Source of the DNA: Diogma glabrata
Taxonomy: Eukaryota > Arthropoda > Insecta > Diptera > Cylindrotomidae
DNA length: 64,000 bases
Assembly: GCA_963693315.1 (NCBI GenBank)
Contig: OY856186.1
Location: forward strand, 380,077,678 to 380,141,677
Direction: 5' to 3'
Part shown: positions 1 through 10,689 of the stretch, piece by piece
How positions within the stretch are numbered: the stretch's first letter is position 1
How the letters are laid out: each line of letters starts with the position of its first letter
Notes under the pieces: generated by a model
The model's database searches: none
What the model was told of the DNA's origin: nothing
The model's input: only the letters and a program-made list of their open reading frames with translations
Program-made: the position numbers and the translations under genes

Positions 1-47
1 ATTTTAAAAAATTAGCTACATATAAAACATATAGAACAAGCTACATA

Positions 48-315
48 TTCACATACAACGGAAACAGAAACCGAAACTGAATTTCATACAAATTTGACAG
101 CAACTGAAACAAAATTCTAATTTAGAAACTGAAACAGAAACTGAAAATTCTTTTGTTTTGTCTGAAACAGAAAATTTAATTGTTTCTGTTCCAGAAAGTG
201 TCACATGACCAGAAACTGTCACATAATATTAATTATTATTTGAAATTTTGATAATAGAGTTTTGAATTTTGAATAGTTTTCAGTTTCAGTTTCTGTTTCT
301 GTTGTATGTGAATGC
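48..315 (-). mobile_element. MITE-like element, family 1, copy A
   Basis: A ~270-bp sequence whose two ends are inverted copies of one another, each reading TTCACATACAAC followed by GAAAC-rich sequence. The right end reads out as GTATGTGAATGC. It has no coding potential. A second copy lies in the opposite orientation at 14311-14591 and shares the ends and the central GTGACAGTTTCTGG motif. Short length, terminal inverted repeats and two dispersed copies fit a non-autonomous DNA transposon. I could not define a target-site duplication, so the superfamily is open. Confidence 0.6.
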
Positions 316-441
316 CCGGCTATAGCAAAACTATATCTATTATATTTTGCAACAAACAAATATCAAATCTGCCACAGATTATATGCGTGACAATTTATGA
401 TACAATCCTGCTCTATATCATATGTCGTGCAGTTACTGCAG

Positions 442-697
442 AATATCAAAATACATAGTTTATTTCTAAGAAAAAAAAATTCATTTCTTCTATTCAAATT
501 ATATTCTATTCAAATCTTTTTATTTTTTTTTCATTGACTGCTATAAGGTTTTTGGAAATTGTAGTTATGGATTGTTGCAAACTTTTTTGTTGTAAAATTA
601 AATTTAAAATTAAATTAAATTAAATTTAATGAAAATTAATTTAATTAAATTTGTAAAATTAAATTACTGGAAAATATCAAAATAGTTTATTTCTAAG
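442..697 (+). repeat. Tandemly duplicated ~230-bp host/repeat segment flanking the BEL insertion
   Basis: The string AATATCAAAATA..GTTTATTTCTAAG occurs at about 442-470 and again at 672-697, directly left of the BEL 5' LTR. The sequence that follows the first occurrence (about 470-590, ending CAAACTTTTTTGTTG) reappears right of the 3' LTR at 8958-9063. The pre-insertion locus therefore held two tandem units of about 230 bp, and the retrotransposon entered the second at CTAAG. Positions 600-662 are an AT-rich simple run of AAATTAAATT-type sequence. Confidence 0.7.
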
Positions 698-1327
698 TGT
701 TTAGAATACTATATATTATTTATTTCACTTAACTAAAAATTTCTTTGTTACAACATTTTTGCTCGTTAATGTTAAATGTAAATTTATTTATAAAAAATAA
801 AATTAGTATCATAAAATTAACTGTAATATTTAATGCTAAAGGGGCCCATCCACTTTGAAACATGTTTCAAAACTTGGTTTACAAACTTGGTTGCATGTTT
901 ACCATACATTATCAAACGTGTTTGTAAACTTGGTTGACAAACTTAAAATTATATGCGTCAATTTCTATTGTTATTTTGTTAAACTCTTCCATACACAGTG
1001 AAACATGTTTACAAACCATTAGCTCCGCCTACTTAAAATCAAAGCATTTTGATTTTACTAAAACCAATTCGAAAACCGTCAAATTGGTTTGCAAACTTCA
1101 CCATACACGATAAAACATTCTATAAACACAAACCAAGTTTTGAAACATGTTTCAAAGTGGATGGGCTGCATAACATGTATTGTAATTAGAGTTTTGGTTT
1201 TTGTAAAATTATTATTATAAATCACTTTTTCGTTGTACTTCAAACAAAATAGATTGTTTTAAAATTAAGATATATTTGTAATTGGAAAAATTCAGTGTTT
1301 TAAAATTTATTACCACATCATTCAACA
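698..1327 (+). repeat. BEL 5' LTR, interrupted by a MITE
   Basis: It runs from TGTTTAGAATAC to TTCAACA and matches the 3' LTR nearly base for base. It is 630 bp against 296 bp for the 3' LTR; the excess is exactly the 331-bp MITE at 840-1170 plus its 3-bp target duplication, so the underlying LTR lengths are identical. Few substitutions separate the two LTRs, so the insertion is not very ancient despite the broken gag-pol frame. Confidence 0.92.
840..1170. mobile_element. Harbinger-type MITE inside the BEL 5' LTR
   Basis: A 331-bp element with terminal inverted repeats of about 40 bp whose shared core is GCCCATCCACTTTGAAAC, read inward from both ends. The target duplication TAA lies at 837-839 and 1171-1173. 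The 3' LTR of the same retrotransposon carries the empty site GCTAACATG, which fixes both ends and the 3-bp duplication. TWA duplications are typical of PIF/Harbinger elements. There is no coding capacity. The superfamily rests on the duplication and TIR form only. Confidence 0.85.
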
Positions 1328-1345
1328 TGGCCCTTCGAACGCCAA
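1328..1345 (+). other. Candidate BEL primer-binding site
   Basis: The sequence directly after the 5' LTR starts TGGCCCTTCGAACGCC. It begins with TGG, complementary to a tRNA CCA end, and is placed where a primer-binding site must lie. I could not identify the matching tRNA. Confidence 0.5.
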
Positions 1346-1787
1346 ATATTTAAATAAGTAGCAGCAGTATTGTCCAGTATATATACAACTAGGAAAGAAA
1401 TACATTAGAATCATCAAGCCACTAGAAAAAAGCCGCCAAATACCCAGATCAATTCATTTACATTACGTTTTAGTAAATTAATTTAAAATTTAACTAAATA
1501 TTCTAACAATTAAATGAACTATATTAAATTAAATAATTTATTGAATTTAAATGAATATAAAAAAAACTGTGAATAATTGTTTAAATAAGTATATACTTAA
1601 ACTATCTGAACTTTGATTTATGTGCGCATAGATATCGCGAGCATTCTGTGTAAACAGTTATTACAACTAACCTAGTTGTTCTGCGTTAATAGTGAACGTG
1701 ATTTTTATAGTGAATTTGAATTATATTTGATCACTACACGTGACTTTAATTTACTATTATTCAAATTGAAATTCAACTACCAAAAAC

Positions 1788-4147
1788 ATGCAAGCTCTAA
1801 AAAAGCGGCGTGGTGTTATAAAAGCTCAAATGTCTCGGTTAGCAGTTTTTGTGGACGCTATTGAAGAGGATACTATGGTTGAATAAATAAAATATCGTTT
1901 AACACGTTGTGAGGAATTATTGAACGCTTTTGTCGAGATAGAAAATCAAATGTTTACGAAAGATGATAAAGTTGAATCGGAAATGGAAGAGTTTGAGGTT
2001 AAGAAATATCGCGTGGTATCGGTATTAAAAACGTGGTTACGAACGCATGACAACGTTAATCAAACCATTGATTTAACAAACGAGTTAAATTCTAGTTTCA
2101 GAAACAAGTCTGATTTCAAATTACCTCGCTGCAATATTCCTCCATTTGAAGGCAAATATCAAGATTGGCAATCATTTTTTGATTTATATTCAACTTCGGT
2201 TCACGACAATAATTCCATACCGGCAGTTCAAAAGTTTCAATACTTAAAGGAGCTTTTAAGGGGTGACGCTGCCGAACTAGTGAAACATTTCGCTATAACT
2301 GAAGCCAACTATATTCAAGCGTTTCACAAATTGTGTAAGCGATATGATTGTAAGCAACAAATAATACACTCATTTATCGAAACTTGTATGGAGCAACAAA
2401 GCATAAAACATCTTAATGCAACGTCTATTAGAAAACTATCTGATACAACAGATCAGGTACTGCGCGGTCTAAAGGCTATTGGTGATAGAGCTGAATTACG
2501 TGACCCATGGGTCATTTACATAATTACAAATAAATTAGATGATGAAACCAAACAGCGGTGGAGGGATGAAACAGTTGAAATAGATTATCCCAAAATAGAT
2601 GATTTATTAAAATTCCTTAATAAACGAGCAATTTCGTTGGAAGGAATAAAATCAATAAATAAACCTTTGATTTCTAGAAATATGAATACAAGGTCCTGTA
2701 GATCAATTCATGTTTCAACAACAAGTTTCAATTGTCCATTGTGCTCTAAAGTTCATCGACTTTACGAATGCGAAAGGTTTCTTGCATTCGATGTTTTACA
2801 ACGAAGAAATTATTTAAAAACAACTGATAGGTGTTTCAATTGCCTCAGCGACACACACTCGGTTTTCAAATGTAAGGTCGTTAGAAGATGCAATTTGTGC
2901 GGACGGAAACACAACAATCTTGTCCAACTTGATGATAAAAGTAGTTCACAACCTACCAGTGCTGTCTCAAATCTTGTCAGACAACAACCTGCAGTAGACA
3001 GCTTTAGTAATTCAGGGAATGATACTGATGAACTTGCTACAACATCTGCAACAGTTTTTAACTCTGTTATTCAAAATATTTCACATACTCCCATTCCAGC
3101 TGGTTTGCTGCCCACCGCTGTTGTCAATATCAAGAATCAATCTGGTAATTACCAAAGCTGTAGGTTATTAATTGATTCAGGTTCTCAGCTGTCGTTCATA
3201 TCTGGGGCATGTATGCAGAGGTTACAGCTAACGAGACAGAATGCACGGATATGTATTAAAGGCATTTCTTCAGTGCCAGCAGGTACTACACGAGGAGTTA
3301 CTCAAATGCATTTATCATCACGGTTTAATCCCAATATATTTATTGAAATAAAGGCATTGATTCTCTCAACAGTTACTTCCGCAATTCCAGATTCTGAATT
3401 TGTGGTTCCATTGGAATATAATATAAAAAATTTGAATTTGGCTGATCCCAAATTTAATATTCCTGGACACATCGACGTTATACTAGGAATTAATCAATTT
3501 TTGAAAATCTTAAAACCTGGACAAATTTGTAATAAGGACATGGAGCCCATTGCACAGCAAACTATATATGGTTGGGTAGTTGCTGGGGAAATACCATCAA
3601 TATCACAATGCGACAATTATATAGTTCGTGAAATTGAACATGATTTTGACATTGATAAGTCCTTGCGAAAATTCTGGGAGATTGAAGAAGTCGAAAGAAT
3701 TGAAGAGCTTACAGATGAAGAGTTAAAATGTGAAGAACATTTTGAGAAAAACTTTAGAAGAGACAAGTATGGCCGATTCATTGTAAGATTGCCACTAAGA
3801 GATGAAAAGATTGAAATTGGCGACTCAAGAAAATTAGCAATAAAACGTTTAACCTCCACAGTTAATCGGTTTAACAAAGATACCAAGCTAAGAGAAGCAT
3901 ATATTGATTTCATGGATCAATATAAACAACTTAATCATATGGAACTAATATCAGAAGATGAATAAAAAAAAACTAATTCTTATCAATTCTAATTACCTCA
4001 TCATGGAGTGGTCAAGGAAGCCAGCTCCACAACAAAACTTAGGGTTGTGTTTGACGCCTCTGCGAAATCCTCATCTGGAAAATCATTAAATGATTTCTTG
4101 ATGGTAGGACCAACAGTACAAGAATCTTTAATATCAATACTTCAACG
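1788..4147 (+). pseudogene. BEL gag-pol, first part: gag, protease, start of reverse transcriptase
   Basis: An ATG at 1788 opens a gag frame with a basic N-terminus (MQALKKRRGV). It stays in one frame but hits TAA at 1884-1886, 3963-3965 and 3990-3992. In order: the gag region; CCHC-type knuckles (CPLCSKVHRLYEC, CFNCLSDTHSVFKC and a third Cys pair) at about 2736-2920; the pepsin-like protease motif LLIDSGSQLSF at about 3166-3198; and the start of the reverse transcriptase (KLRVVFDASAKSSSG) at about 4038. Coding is cut at 4147 by the Penelope-like element and resumes at 5835. Family knowledge: the polyprotein would build particles, process itself and copy RNA into DNA. This copy cannot do so. 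Confidence 0.9.
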
Positions 4148-4275
4148 TTTATTTTTGTTAATTGATTGGATTGTTGTATATATATGTTTTGATTGATTTT
4201 TTGTATCCAAATATATATATTCAATTATATTTTAAATAAAAAACATTTTCATTTAAAATAAATTAAAATATTTTA

Positions 4276-4320
4276 TTCCGACTAGTTTCGGCAGTACTGG
4301 TTGAAAGCCATTTTCAAGGA
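4276..4320 (-). ncRNA. Hammerhead-like remnant in the Penelope-like 3' UTR
   Basis: On the minus strand 4276-4291 reads CCGAAACTAGTCGGAA, with a palindromic ACTAGT. It is preceded by TGAAAATGGCTTTCAACC and TACTGC. Penelope-like elements of many animals carry minimal hammerhead ribozymes whose 3' core has this CGAAAC/short stem III/cleavage-site form. The other core strand, CTGATGA, is not intact here; the best equivalent is TTGAAAATGG. I treat it as a degenerate or variant motif. Confidence 0.35.
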
Positions 4321-4537
4321 AAAAAAATATTAAATGTATGTATAACTTAAAAAAAAAAAAAAACATTTAATAAAAAAAAATATAAATTAAATTGTCACCA
4401 AAGAATTAAATATTCTTATATATAATAAGAGTATTTGTTTTTTATGATTTGCGATGATCGTCAAATAAAAATTTACCCATGATGTTAATGTCAATTATTG
4501 GTTTTAACAAGTTTTATGAAACAGGTGTATATTAGAA

Positions 4538-5821
4538 CTAATTGAAAATAAAATTGTTATATGTTGAATCGACATAATATGAATCAACTTGTCTATTTAA
4601 ATTATCAGGTTTTTTCTTAATTAAAATTGCTTCTTTGAGTTTACGTTTAAAAGTATTATTTTCATGAGAACAAATTCTATAGTCTTGCCAATCAATTCTA
4701 TGTTTAGTTTCTACAACGTGTTGTGACAATCCACTATGAGCACCGTTTAGTTTCTTGGAGTGATATTCATGCTGTTTAATTCGTTTGTTTAAATATTGTC
4801 GTGTTTCACCAATATAAACACTTGTGCAATCTTTACATTTCACCTCATAACAAACAGATGATTGTTGTCCAATAGGAGTTTTATCTTTTAGCTTGCTAAA
4901 AACATGTTGCTGAAGAGTGTTGTTAGGTTTACCAACAACTCTAACATTAGATATGGCCATTCTATGTCTTAATTTATCAAATAAAACAGGAATATATGGT
5001 ATGCTGATGGTTTTGTTGTATGTTGTAGTATTTGATATTTGATTAGATGAATGGTGATTTGATGCGGAGTTTTGTTGCTGTTTTAATTTGGTTATAGATG
5101 AGCAAATTTGTTGGTTGACGAGATTGATGGGATAATCATTTTCTTGAAGGGTTTTTCTCAAGAGTTTAAAATTTTTCCTATAGAATTTCTTATGAGAAAG
5201 TTTGAAAATTTTTTCAGTTAGAATGGTTATCGTATTTCGTTTATATGACAATGGTAAATTTGACTTAAAATTAATATACCTTCCGGACCAGGTATCTTTT
5301 CTATACCAATCTGTGATTATTTTGTTTTTTGCGTTGTCATGTAAAAGTAAAGTATCCAGAAACGCCAATTTTTTGTCAATTTCTTTTTCAACAGTGAACT
5401 GGAGTCGGGTATGAAAACCATTGAATCTGCAAAGCATTTCTTCAACCTTATCAAAAGGTATGGCAGTGATACAATCATCAACGTAACGAAAGTAAAACAG
5501 TGGGTCAAAATCTAGAGAAGATAAAACTGTATCTTCCAAATGTTCTAAAACAAGTTCAACTAAAGGTGGTGAAATTGGTGAGCCCATTGGTGAACCTTGT
5601 ATTTGTTGATAAAAGACATTGTTATAAGTGAAATAACAACCGTTTAATATGAGCTTTATACCATCGATAAATTCAGATAATGGTAAAGATGTATGAATCT
5701 TGATATCGTTCCACTTTTTCTTGATGCAATCAATTACCAAATCATTTGGGGTGTTTGTAAAAAGAGATACCACATCCAATGATATCAGTATGTATCCTTC
5801 TGGTAAAACAAGATTCCTAAC
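4538..5821 (-). CDS. Penelope-like reverse transcriptase plus GIY-YIG endonuclease (N-terminally truncated)
   Basis: About 427 codons are open with no stop. Reverse-transcriptase motifs appear in order: motif A with the catalytic aspartate in ISLDVVSLFTNTP (residues ~13-25), motif B in QGSPMGSPISPP (~74-85), motif C YVDD in FRYVDDCITA (~112-121), and KLAFLDTLLL (~148-157). A basic linker leads to a GIY-YIG nuclease at roughly 330-400 with Cys residues (CYEVKCKDC), SVYIGETRQYLNKRIKQHE, and downstream His residues. Family knowledge: the nuclease nicks the target and the reverse transcriptase primes from the nick. The fingers region and everything before it are missing, so this copy is not expected to move by itself. 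Confidence 0.9.
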   Translation of the reverse strand, partial: VRNLVLPEGYILISLDVVSLFTNTPNDLVIDCIKKKWNDIKIHTSLPLSEFIDGIKLILNGCYFTYNNVFYQQIQGSPMGSPISPPLVELVLEHLEDTVLSSLDFDPLFYFRYVDDCITAIPFDKVEEMLCRFNGFHTRLQFTVEKEIDKKLAFLDTLLLHDNAKNKIITDWYRKDTWSGRYINFKSNLPLSYKRNTITILTEKIFKLSHKKFYRKNFKLLRKTLQENDYPINLVNQQICSSITKLKQQQNSASNHHSSNQISNTTTYNKTISIPYIPVLFDKLRHRMAISNVRVVGKPNNTLQQHVFSKLKDKTPIGQQSSVCYEVKCKDCTSVYIGETRQYLNKRIKQHEYHSKKLNGAHSGLSQHVVETKHRIDWQDYRICSHENNTFKRKLKEAILIKKKPDNLNRQVDSYYVDSTYNNFIFN

Positions 5822-5834
5822 CAATACTTCAACG

Positions 5835-8631
5835 GTTTTGGTTGCACAAAATAGTCTTCTCCGCTGATATTGTTAAAATGTATCGCCAGATATGGGTCGA
5901 TAGGCAAGATGTTGACTTGCAGCGCATTATTTGTCATGAGAGTTTTATGCAACCACTACTAGAATACAGATTGCTAACAGTAACGTATGGTACAGCAAGT
6001 GCACCATACTTAGCAACAAAAGTTTTATGTAAATTGTCAGAAGAAAATGCAGAATGTTATCCAAGTGCAGCAAAGATGATCAAACATAACTTCTATGTGG
6101 ATGACTTGATGTCGGGTTGTGAAAAAGAGGAAGACAACTAATCACTGATATTACCACAATCTTAAGCTCAGCCGGCTTTCAATTGCGTAAATGGGCGTCA
6201 AACAACCTAGATGTGTTAACGGCGGTCCCAGAAGAATATCGAGATGTACAACAATTGTTAATACCATCTGATGCAAGTTTAAAGATTTTAGGAATTCAAT
6301 GGCATCCAATAGAAGATGTATTTGTATTTAATGTTAAATTAAATTTTTTGTCAGTTATAGCTAAACGCTCTATTTTATCAGAGGCATCCAAAATCTTTGA
6401 TCCGCTTGGATGGGTTGCTCCAGTAATTATTAGAATAAAAATATTTTTCCAGAAATTATGGCTTCTTAAAATAGATTGGGACGATTGTCTACCAGCAGAT
6501 TCGTCTTTAAAGTGGTCTATTTTACGCAATGATCTTGAGCGTTTATCAGCTATTGAAATACCGAGATGGTTGAAAACAAAAAAGGGCGAGTTTGAATTGC
6601 ATGGGTTTGCGGATGCTTCAGAAGATGCCTACGCTGCCGTTGTATTTTGCAGAAATATCAATCTTGATGGAACAATTACAGTTAATCTGATCACATCAAA
6701 AACCAAGGTGGCGCCTTTAAAATAAATTTCTATCCCGAGGTTGGAGTTATGTGCTGCGTCACTGTTAAGTAAGTTATTAAAATCCACAAAAGAAATACTT
6801 GTCATTGCGGATTCGCAAATTTTTGCATGAACCGACTCTACCATCGTCCTGTCTTGGTTGTCTTGCCATCCGCGTCGATGGAAAACTTTTGTGGCAAATC
6901 GAACATCTGAGATCCTAAATGATACTTCAAGATCTCAGTGGAGTCATGTTCAATCAAGAGACAATTCAGCAGACTGTGCATCACGTGGACTTGCTTCAGG
7001 TGAAATAATAAACAATCAATTGTGGTGGCACGGACCAGCTTGGTTAAGCAAAGAGCGAGAATATTGGCCTCCCCAAATGGAAATATGTAAGGTGTCAAGC
7101 GAAGCAACTAATACAGATGAAAAATTGATAACCGTCAAAGGACATCTAGTAGTTGAAAACTCATCAATTTTAGAAGACATGTGTGCCAAGTTTTCAAAAT
7201 TTTACACACTTACTGCAGTATTAGGTTGGATACTAAGAATTAAGTACAATGGTTCTATGCATAATAAGATCAGATTAAAATATTTAAAGGCTTCCGAATT
7301 ACAATTGGCGGTATCGAAAATTATACGTGATGAAATCAAATTACTTTCATCAAGGAAGGCACTTTCTAATCTCAGTAAGATACGAACATTGAATCCGTTC
7401 ATTGATGACGATCAGATTTTACGAGTGGGAGGACGACTTCAAAAATCGTTTGCATCGTTTAATACAAAACATCCGATAATTTTGTCATCTAAAAATAACG
7501 TCACACGGCTAATAGTAGAAGGGCTCCATCTCAAATATTTACATGCTGGGCCTACTTTGCTAAAAAATATTATCATGCAGAAATATTGGATTGTTGGTTG
7601 CAGAAATTTGGTGAGGTCAGTTACAAATAAGTGTATTAAATGTGTACGTTATCAACAAAGGGGATCATAACAAATTATGGGAGATCTGCCAAGGTCAAGA
7701 GTAACTTTTATACGCCCGTTTTTAAAAACTGGCGTAGATAATGCTGGGCCACTAACCCTTAAATTATTGAAAGGACGAGTTCAAAGGACTTTTAAGGGTT
7801 ATGTCTGTTTGTTTGTGTGTTTCAGCACTAAGGCGGTTCACATTGAACTGGTTAGTGATCTAACAACAGACTCATTTTTGGGAGCACTTCGAAGATTTAC
7901 GTCACGTCGTGGTATTCCCACGGATATACATAGTGATAATGGCACCAATTTTATTGGTGCTAATAAGGAGTTAAAATTAATATATGAATTTATAAAATCA
8001 AATAATAATACAATTTCTCATTTTTGTTTAAGAGATCATATCACCTGGCATTTTAACCCTCCTTCCGCCCCACATTTTGGAGGTCTGTGGGAAGCAGCCG
8101 TTAAAGCAACCAAATTTCATATGGAGAGAGTTATCGGTAGTCAAATCCTGACTTTTGAAGAGATGAGTACTCTTCTAGAACAAATTGTGTTCTAGAACAA
8201 TAATGAAGAATTCTAGAACAATATGTTCAAATTCAGCAGATGAACTTGTTGCGCTTACGCCGTCTCATTTCTTGATTGGTCATTCTAGCACTTTAGTCCC
8301 TGATGCAGACTTAAAGGAAATAAAAATGTCAAAACTCTCTAGATGGCAGCTTGTGCAACAAATGTTTCAGCACTTTTGGTTACGTTGGCACAAGGAATAC
8401 CTAACAGCACTTCAGCAACGATACAAATGGCAAACTAAAAATCAAAATTTAAAGATTGGTGATATTGTTTTGATAAAGGAAGAAAATTTACCCCCAAATA
8501 AATGGTTATTAGGACAAATTACAACAGTTTATCCCGGTGATGATAAAATAGTGAGAGTGGTGTCATTTAAAACAACCACTGGTATGATGAGAAGACCAGT
8601 TCACAAATTATGTGTTCTTCCAGTTGAATGA
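5835..8631 (+). pseudogene. BEL pol, second part: reverse transcriptase, RNase H, integrase
   Basis: This continues the frame interrupted by the Penelope-like insert. The reverse transcriptase continues with SADIVKMYRQIWVD (motif A) and the catalytic NFYVDDLMSG (~6091-6120). RNase H begins near HGFADASEDAYAAVV (~6600). The integrase has an HHCC zinc region (HLKYLHAGPTLL.. CIKCVRYQ, ~7530-7660) and a core with VDNAGP, HSDNGTNFIGA and GGLWEAAVKA carrying the D, D and E positions. Defects: a frameshift between about 6130 and 6183, TAA at 6723-6725, TGA at 6828-6830, TAA at 7668-7670, and a frameshift near 8180 where TCTAGAACAA is repeated three times. The C-terminus ends at 8631. Confidence 0.9.
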
Positions 8632-8645
8632 AGTTGGCACTTCAT

Positions 8646-8656
8646 GGTGGGCGGAA
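8646..8656 (+). other. BEL polypurine tract
   Basis: GGTGGGCGGAA directly precedes the 3' LTR. It is purine-rich, with two pyrimidines, at the position required for plus-strand priming. Confidence 0.6.
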
Positions 8657-8952
8657 TGTTTAGAATACTATATATTATTTATTTCACTTAACTAAAAATT
8701 TCTTTGTTACAACATTTTTGCTCGTTAATGTTAAATATAAGTTTATTTATAAAAAATCAAATTAGTATCATAAAATTAACTGTAATATTTAATGCTAACA
8801 TGTATTGTAATTAGAGTTTTGGTTTTTGTAAAATTATTATTATAAATCACTTTTTCGTTGTACTTCAAACAAAATAGATTGTCTTAAAATTAAAATATAT
8901 TTGTAATTGGAAAAATTCAGTGTTTTAAAATTTATTACCACATCATTCAACA
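8657..8952 (+). repeat. BEL 3' LTR (296 bp, uninterrupted)
   Basis: It starts TGTTTAGAATAC and ends TTCAACA, followed by the CTAAG target duplication. It provides the empty site that defines the MITE in the 5' LTR. Confidence 0.92.
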
Positions 8953-9063
8953 CTAAGAAAAAAAATTAATTTCTTCTATTCAAATCTTTTTATTTATTTT
9001 TCATTGACTGTTATAAGGTTTTTGGAAATTGTAGTTATGGATTGTTGCAAACTTTTTTGTTGA

Positions 9064-10689
9064 AGCCAACAAGTCAAAAACCTCTAACTGCAGAGGTTTA
9101 TATTTATAAGAAACGGATTAAAATGTTCCCAATGCTTCGAAAGTTATGAAGTTTTTAAAAATATTAGTATCCAAACGGTCGTTATAACGAATTTAAAAAA
9201 CCAATTTTTTTTCTAGTATAAAGTCTCTAATGCCTTGAGACAGATTTTTCTGATTTACGAATTTAACCAAGATATTAATAAAACACACATTTTTAAGAAA
9301 GGTTTTTTGATCTGGTTCAACAAATGCGACCGTAAGAGTGCCGGTTGATTCAAACGCATTTTGTGTTTTACAAGCTTTTTTGTTGGAGCCGCTTATCATA
9401 TATAGTCGTTTGGCACAAAAAATTTTCCGAAATTCCGAGATGAGGCACATTGCAATAGGTAGATTTTTATATGAAATCTACTTTAAAAATTAAATGCGTT
9501 TTCAGTTTTTTTATTTATCTTTAATAAATAAAAACAAATTGATGACATCTTAAATTTGTATGAAAGGTGAAATTGACGTTACGCTTGAAAACAAAGGAGG
9601 TCAAGATAAATACAAAAATAAATGCGAAAATATAGTGTTACAAAAACAAATTCCTAATACCTCGATTCGTCTTTTTTGTTTCCATTTTCTTATAATCTTA
9701 CGCTTGAATGAATGAAATTTTGTTTAATTATGCAACACAACGTAGATAGTTATTTATTATACATGCAATTACTTCCCCCCCCTTCCTCTCCAATTTTCTT
9801 TTACACACTTTCTTATGATATCATCTGGGGTCAAAATTTACAATTTGAGAACTTCATATAAAAAATAAGACGCGATTTTGTGCTAAAGCCGGATCTGGGG
9901 TCAACATTTACCAATTTGAGACCTTCATAAGAAATAACACGCGATTTTATGCTGGAACCCGCATAGCTTACCTACTTCTTATATTTCGGTATGTTTTTTG
10001 TTGAACAAATAACGAAATCGAGTAAATGAATTCTGCGCAGATCTTGCCATCATTAATAGGGTACTTCATTTAGTGATGCTTTAACTAAAATATATTCGTA
10101 ATATTAATAATTGATTGAATTTTGAAGGACCTTATTCTTATAAATTGATAGAAGGTTTGATTGAATAATTTTTTTTCATTTGTTTTTTTAGCAGATTTTC
10201 AATGTATAGAATAATCTTTGCTGTTGAATTGAATAAAAAAAACTAAGCGAAAGAGATTAAGAGAACCCTCTTTTTGACAGACCAACTCGTTGTGATTGAT
10301 TCAAATTGCTTGTAAAGTTACAACTTTGATATTGTGATATCATTTCGAACGAAATAAAATTATATCTGAACTAGTTTTTTTTGGTCAAACGACACTAGTT
10401 AACTAATTGATATTAACATAAAAAATTATAAAATGTGCAATATTTTTTCGTTTCGGACGAAATAAAGTGAAACTTCAAATTGTCTTATTGGAATTTTAAA
10501 ATTATCATAACATACTAATTTGAAACTTATCATTGAACTTTTATTAGTTTTGCTAAATTAAATTCTATACTAAAATAATTTTGTTTGTTGTTCTCTGAAA
10601 AATATCATGTTTGAGTAAATGAGAAAAATTTAGTGAAAATACCTTCAAACTTTATCGGGGGGTGTCAGGCTTTAGTTCAAAAATTGGAA
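9064..10689. other. Non-coding AT-rich stretch
   Basis: No gene is supported. It holds a short palindrome near 9460-9485 (GTAGATTTTTATATGAAATC-type; a similar ATAGATTTTCATATGAAATC string occurs near 63025). It also has an imperfect direct duplication at about 9825-9960, where two neighbouring copies contain ATCTGGGGTCAA, AATTTGAGA and ACGCGATTTT. An 85-codon minus-strand frame at 9193-9450 has no recognisable motif. Confidence 0.6.

Larger units (their letters stand above)
4148..5821 (-). mobile_element. Penelope-like element, 5'-truncated, nested in BEL pol
   Basis: The insert is bounded by a 13-bp direct repeat of the BEL coding sequence, CAATACTTCAACG, at 4135-4147 and 5822-5834. On the minus strand it carries a truncated reverse transcriptase joined to a GIY-YIG nuclease, the diagnostic Penelope architecture, then a ~390-bp 3' UTR (4148-4537). 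It is 5'-truncated: the frame starts inside the reverse transcriptase, directly at the target duplication. Its ORF is open, so it entered after, or decayed more slowly than, its BEL host. Confidence 0.9.
698..8952 (+). mobile_element. BEL/Pao LTR retrotransposon (decayed, with two nested insertions)
   Basis: The LTRs begin TGTTTAGAATAC and end TTCAACA: the 5' LTR is 698-1327 and the 3' LTR 8657-8952. The 5-bp target duplication CTAAG lies at 693-697 and 8953-8957, as is usual for BEL/Pao. Between the LTRs lies one gag-pol frame: CCHC knuckles, aspartic protease, reverse transcriptase, RNase H and integrase. The frame is broken by in-frame stops, at least two frameshifts and a nested Penelope-like element (4148-5821). 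Without that insert and the MITE in the 5' LTR the element is about 6.2 kb. It is clearly inactive. Confidence 0.93.
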
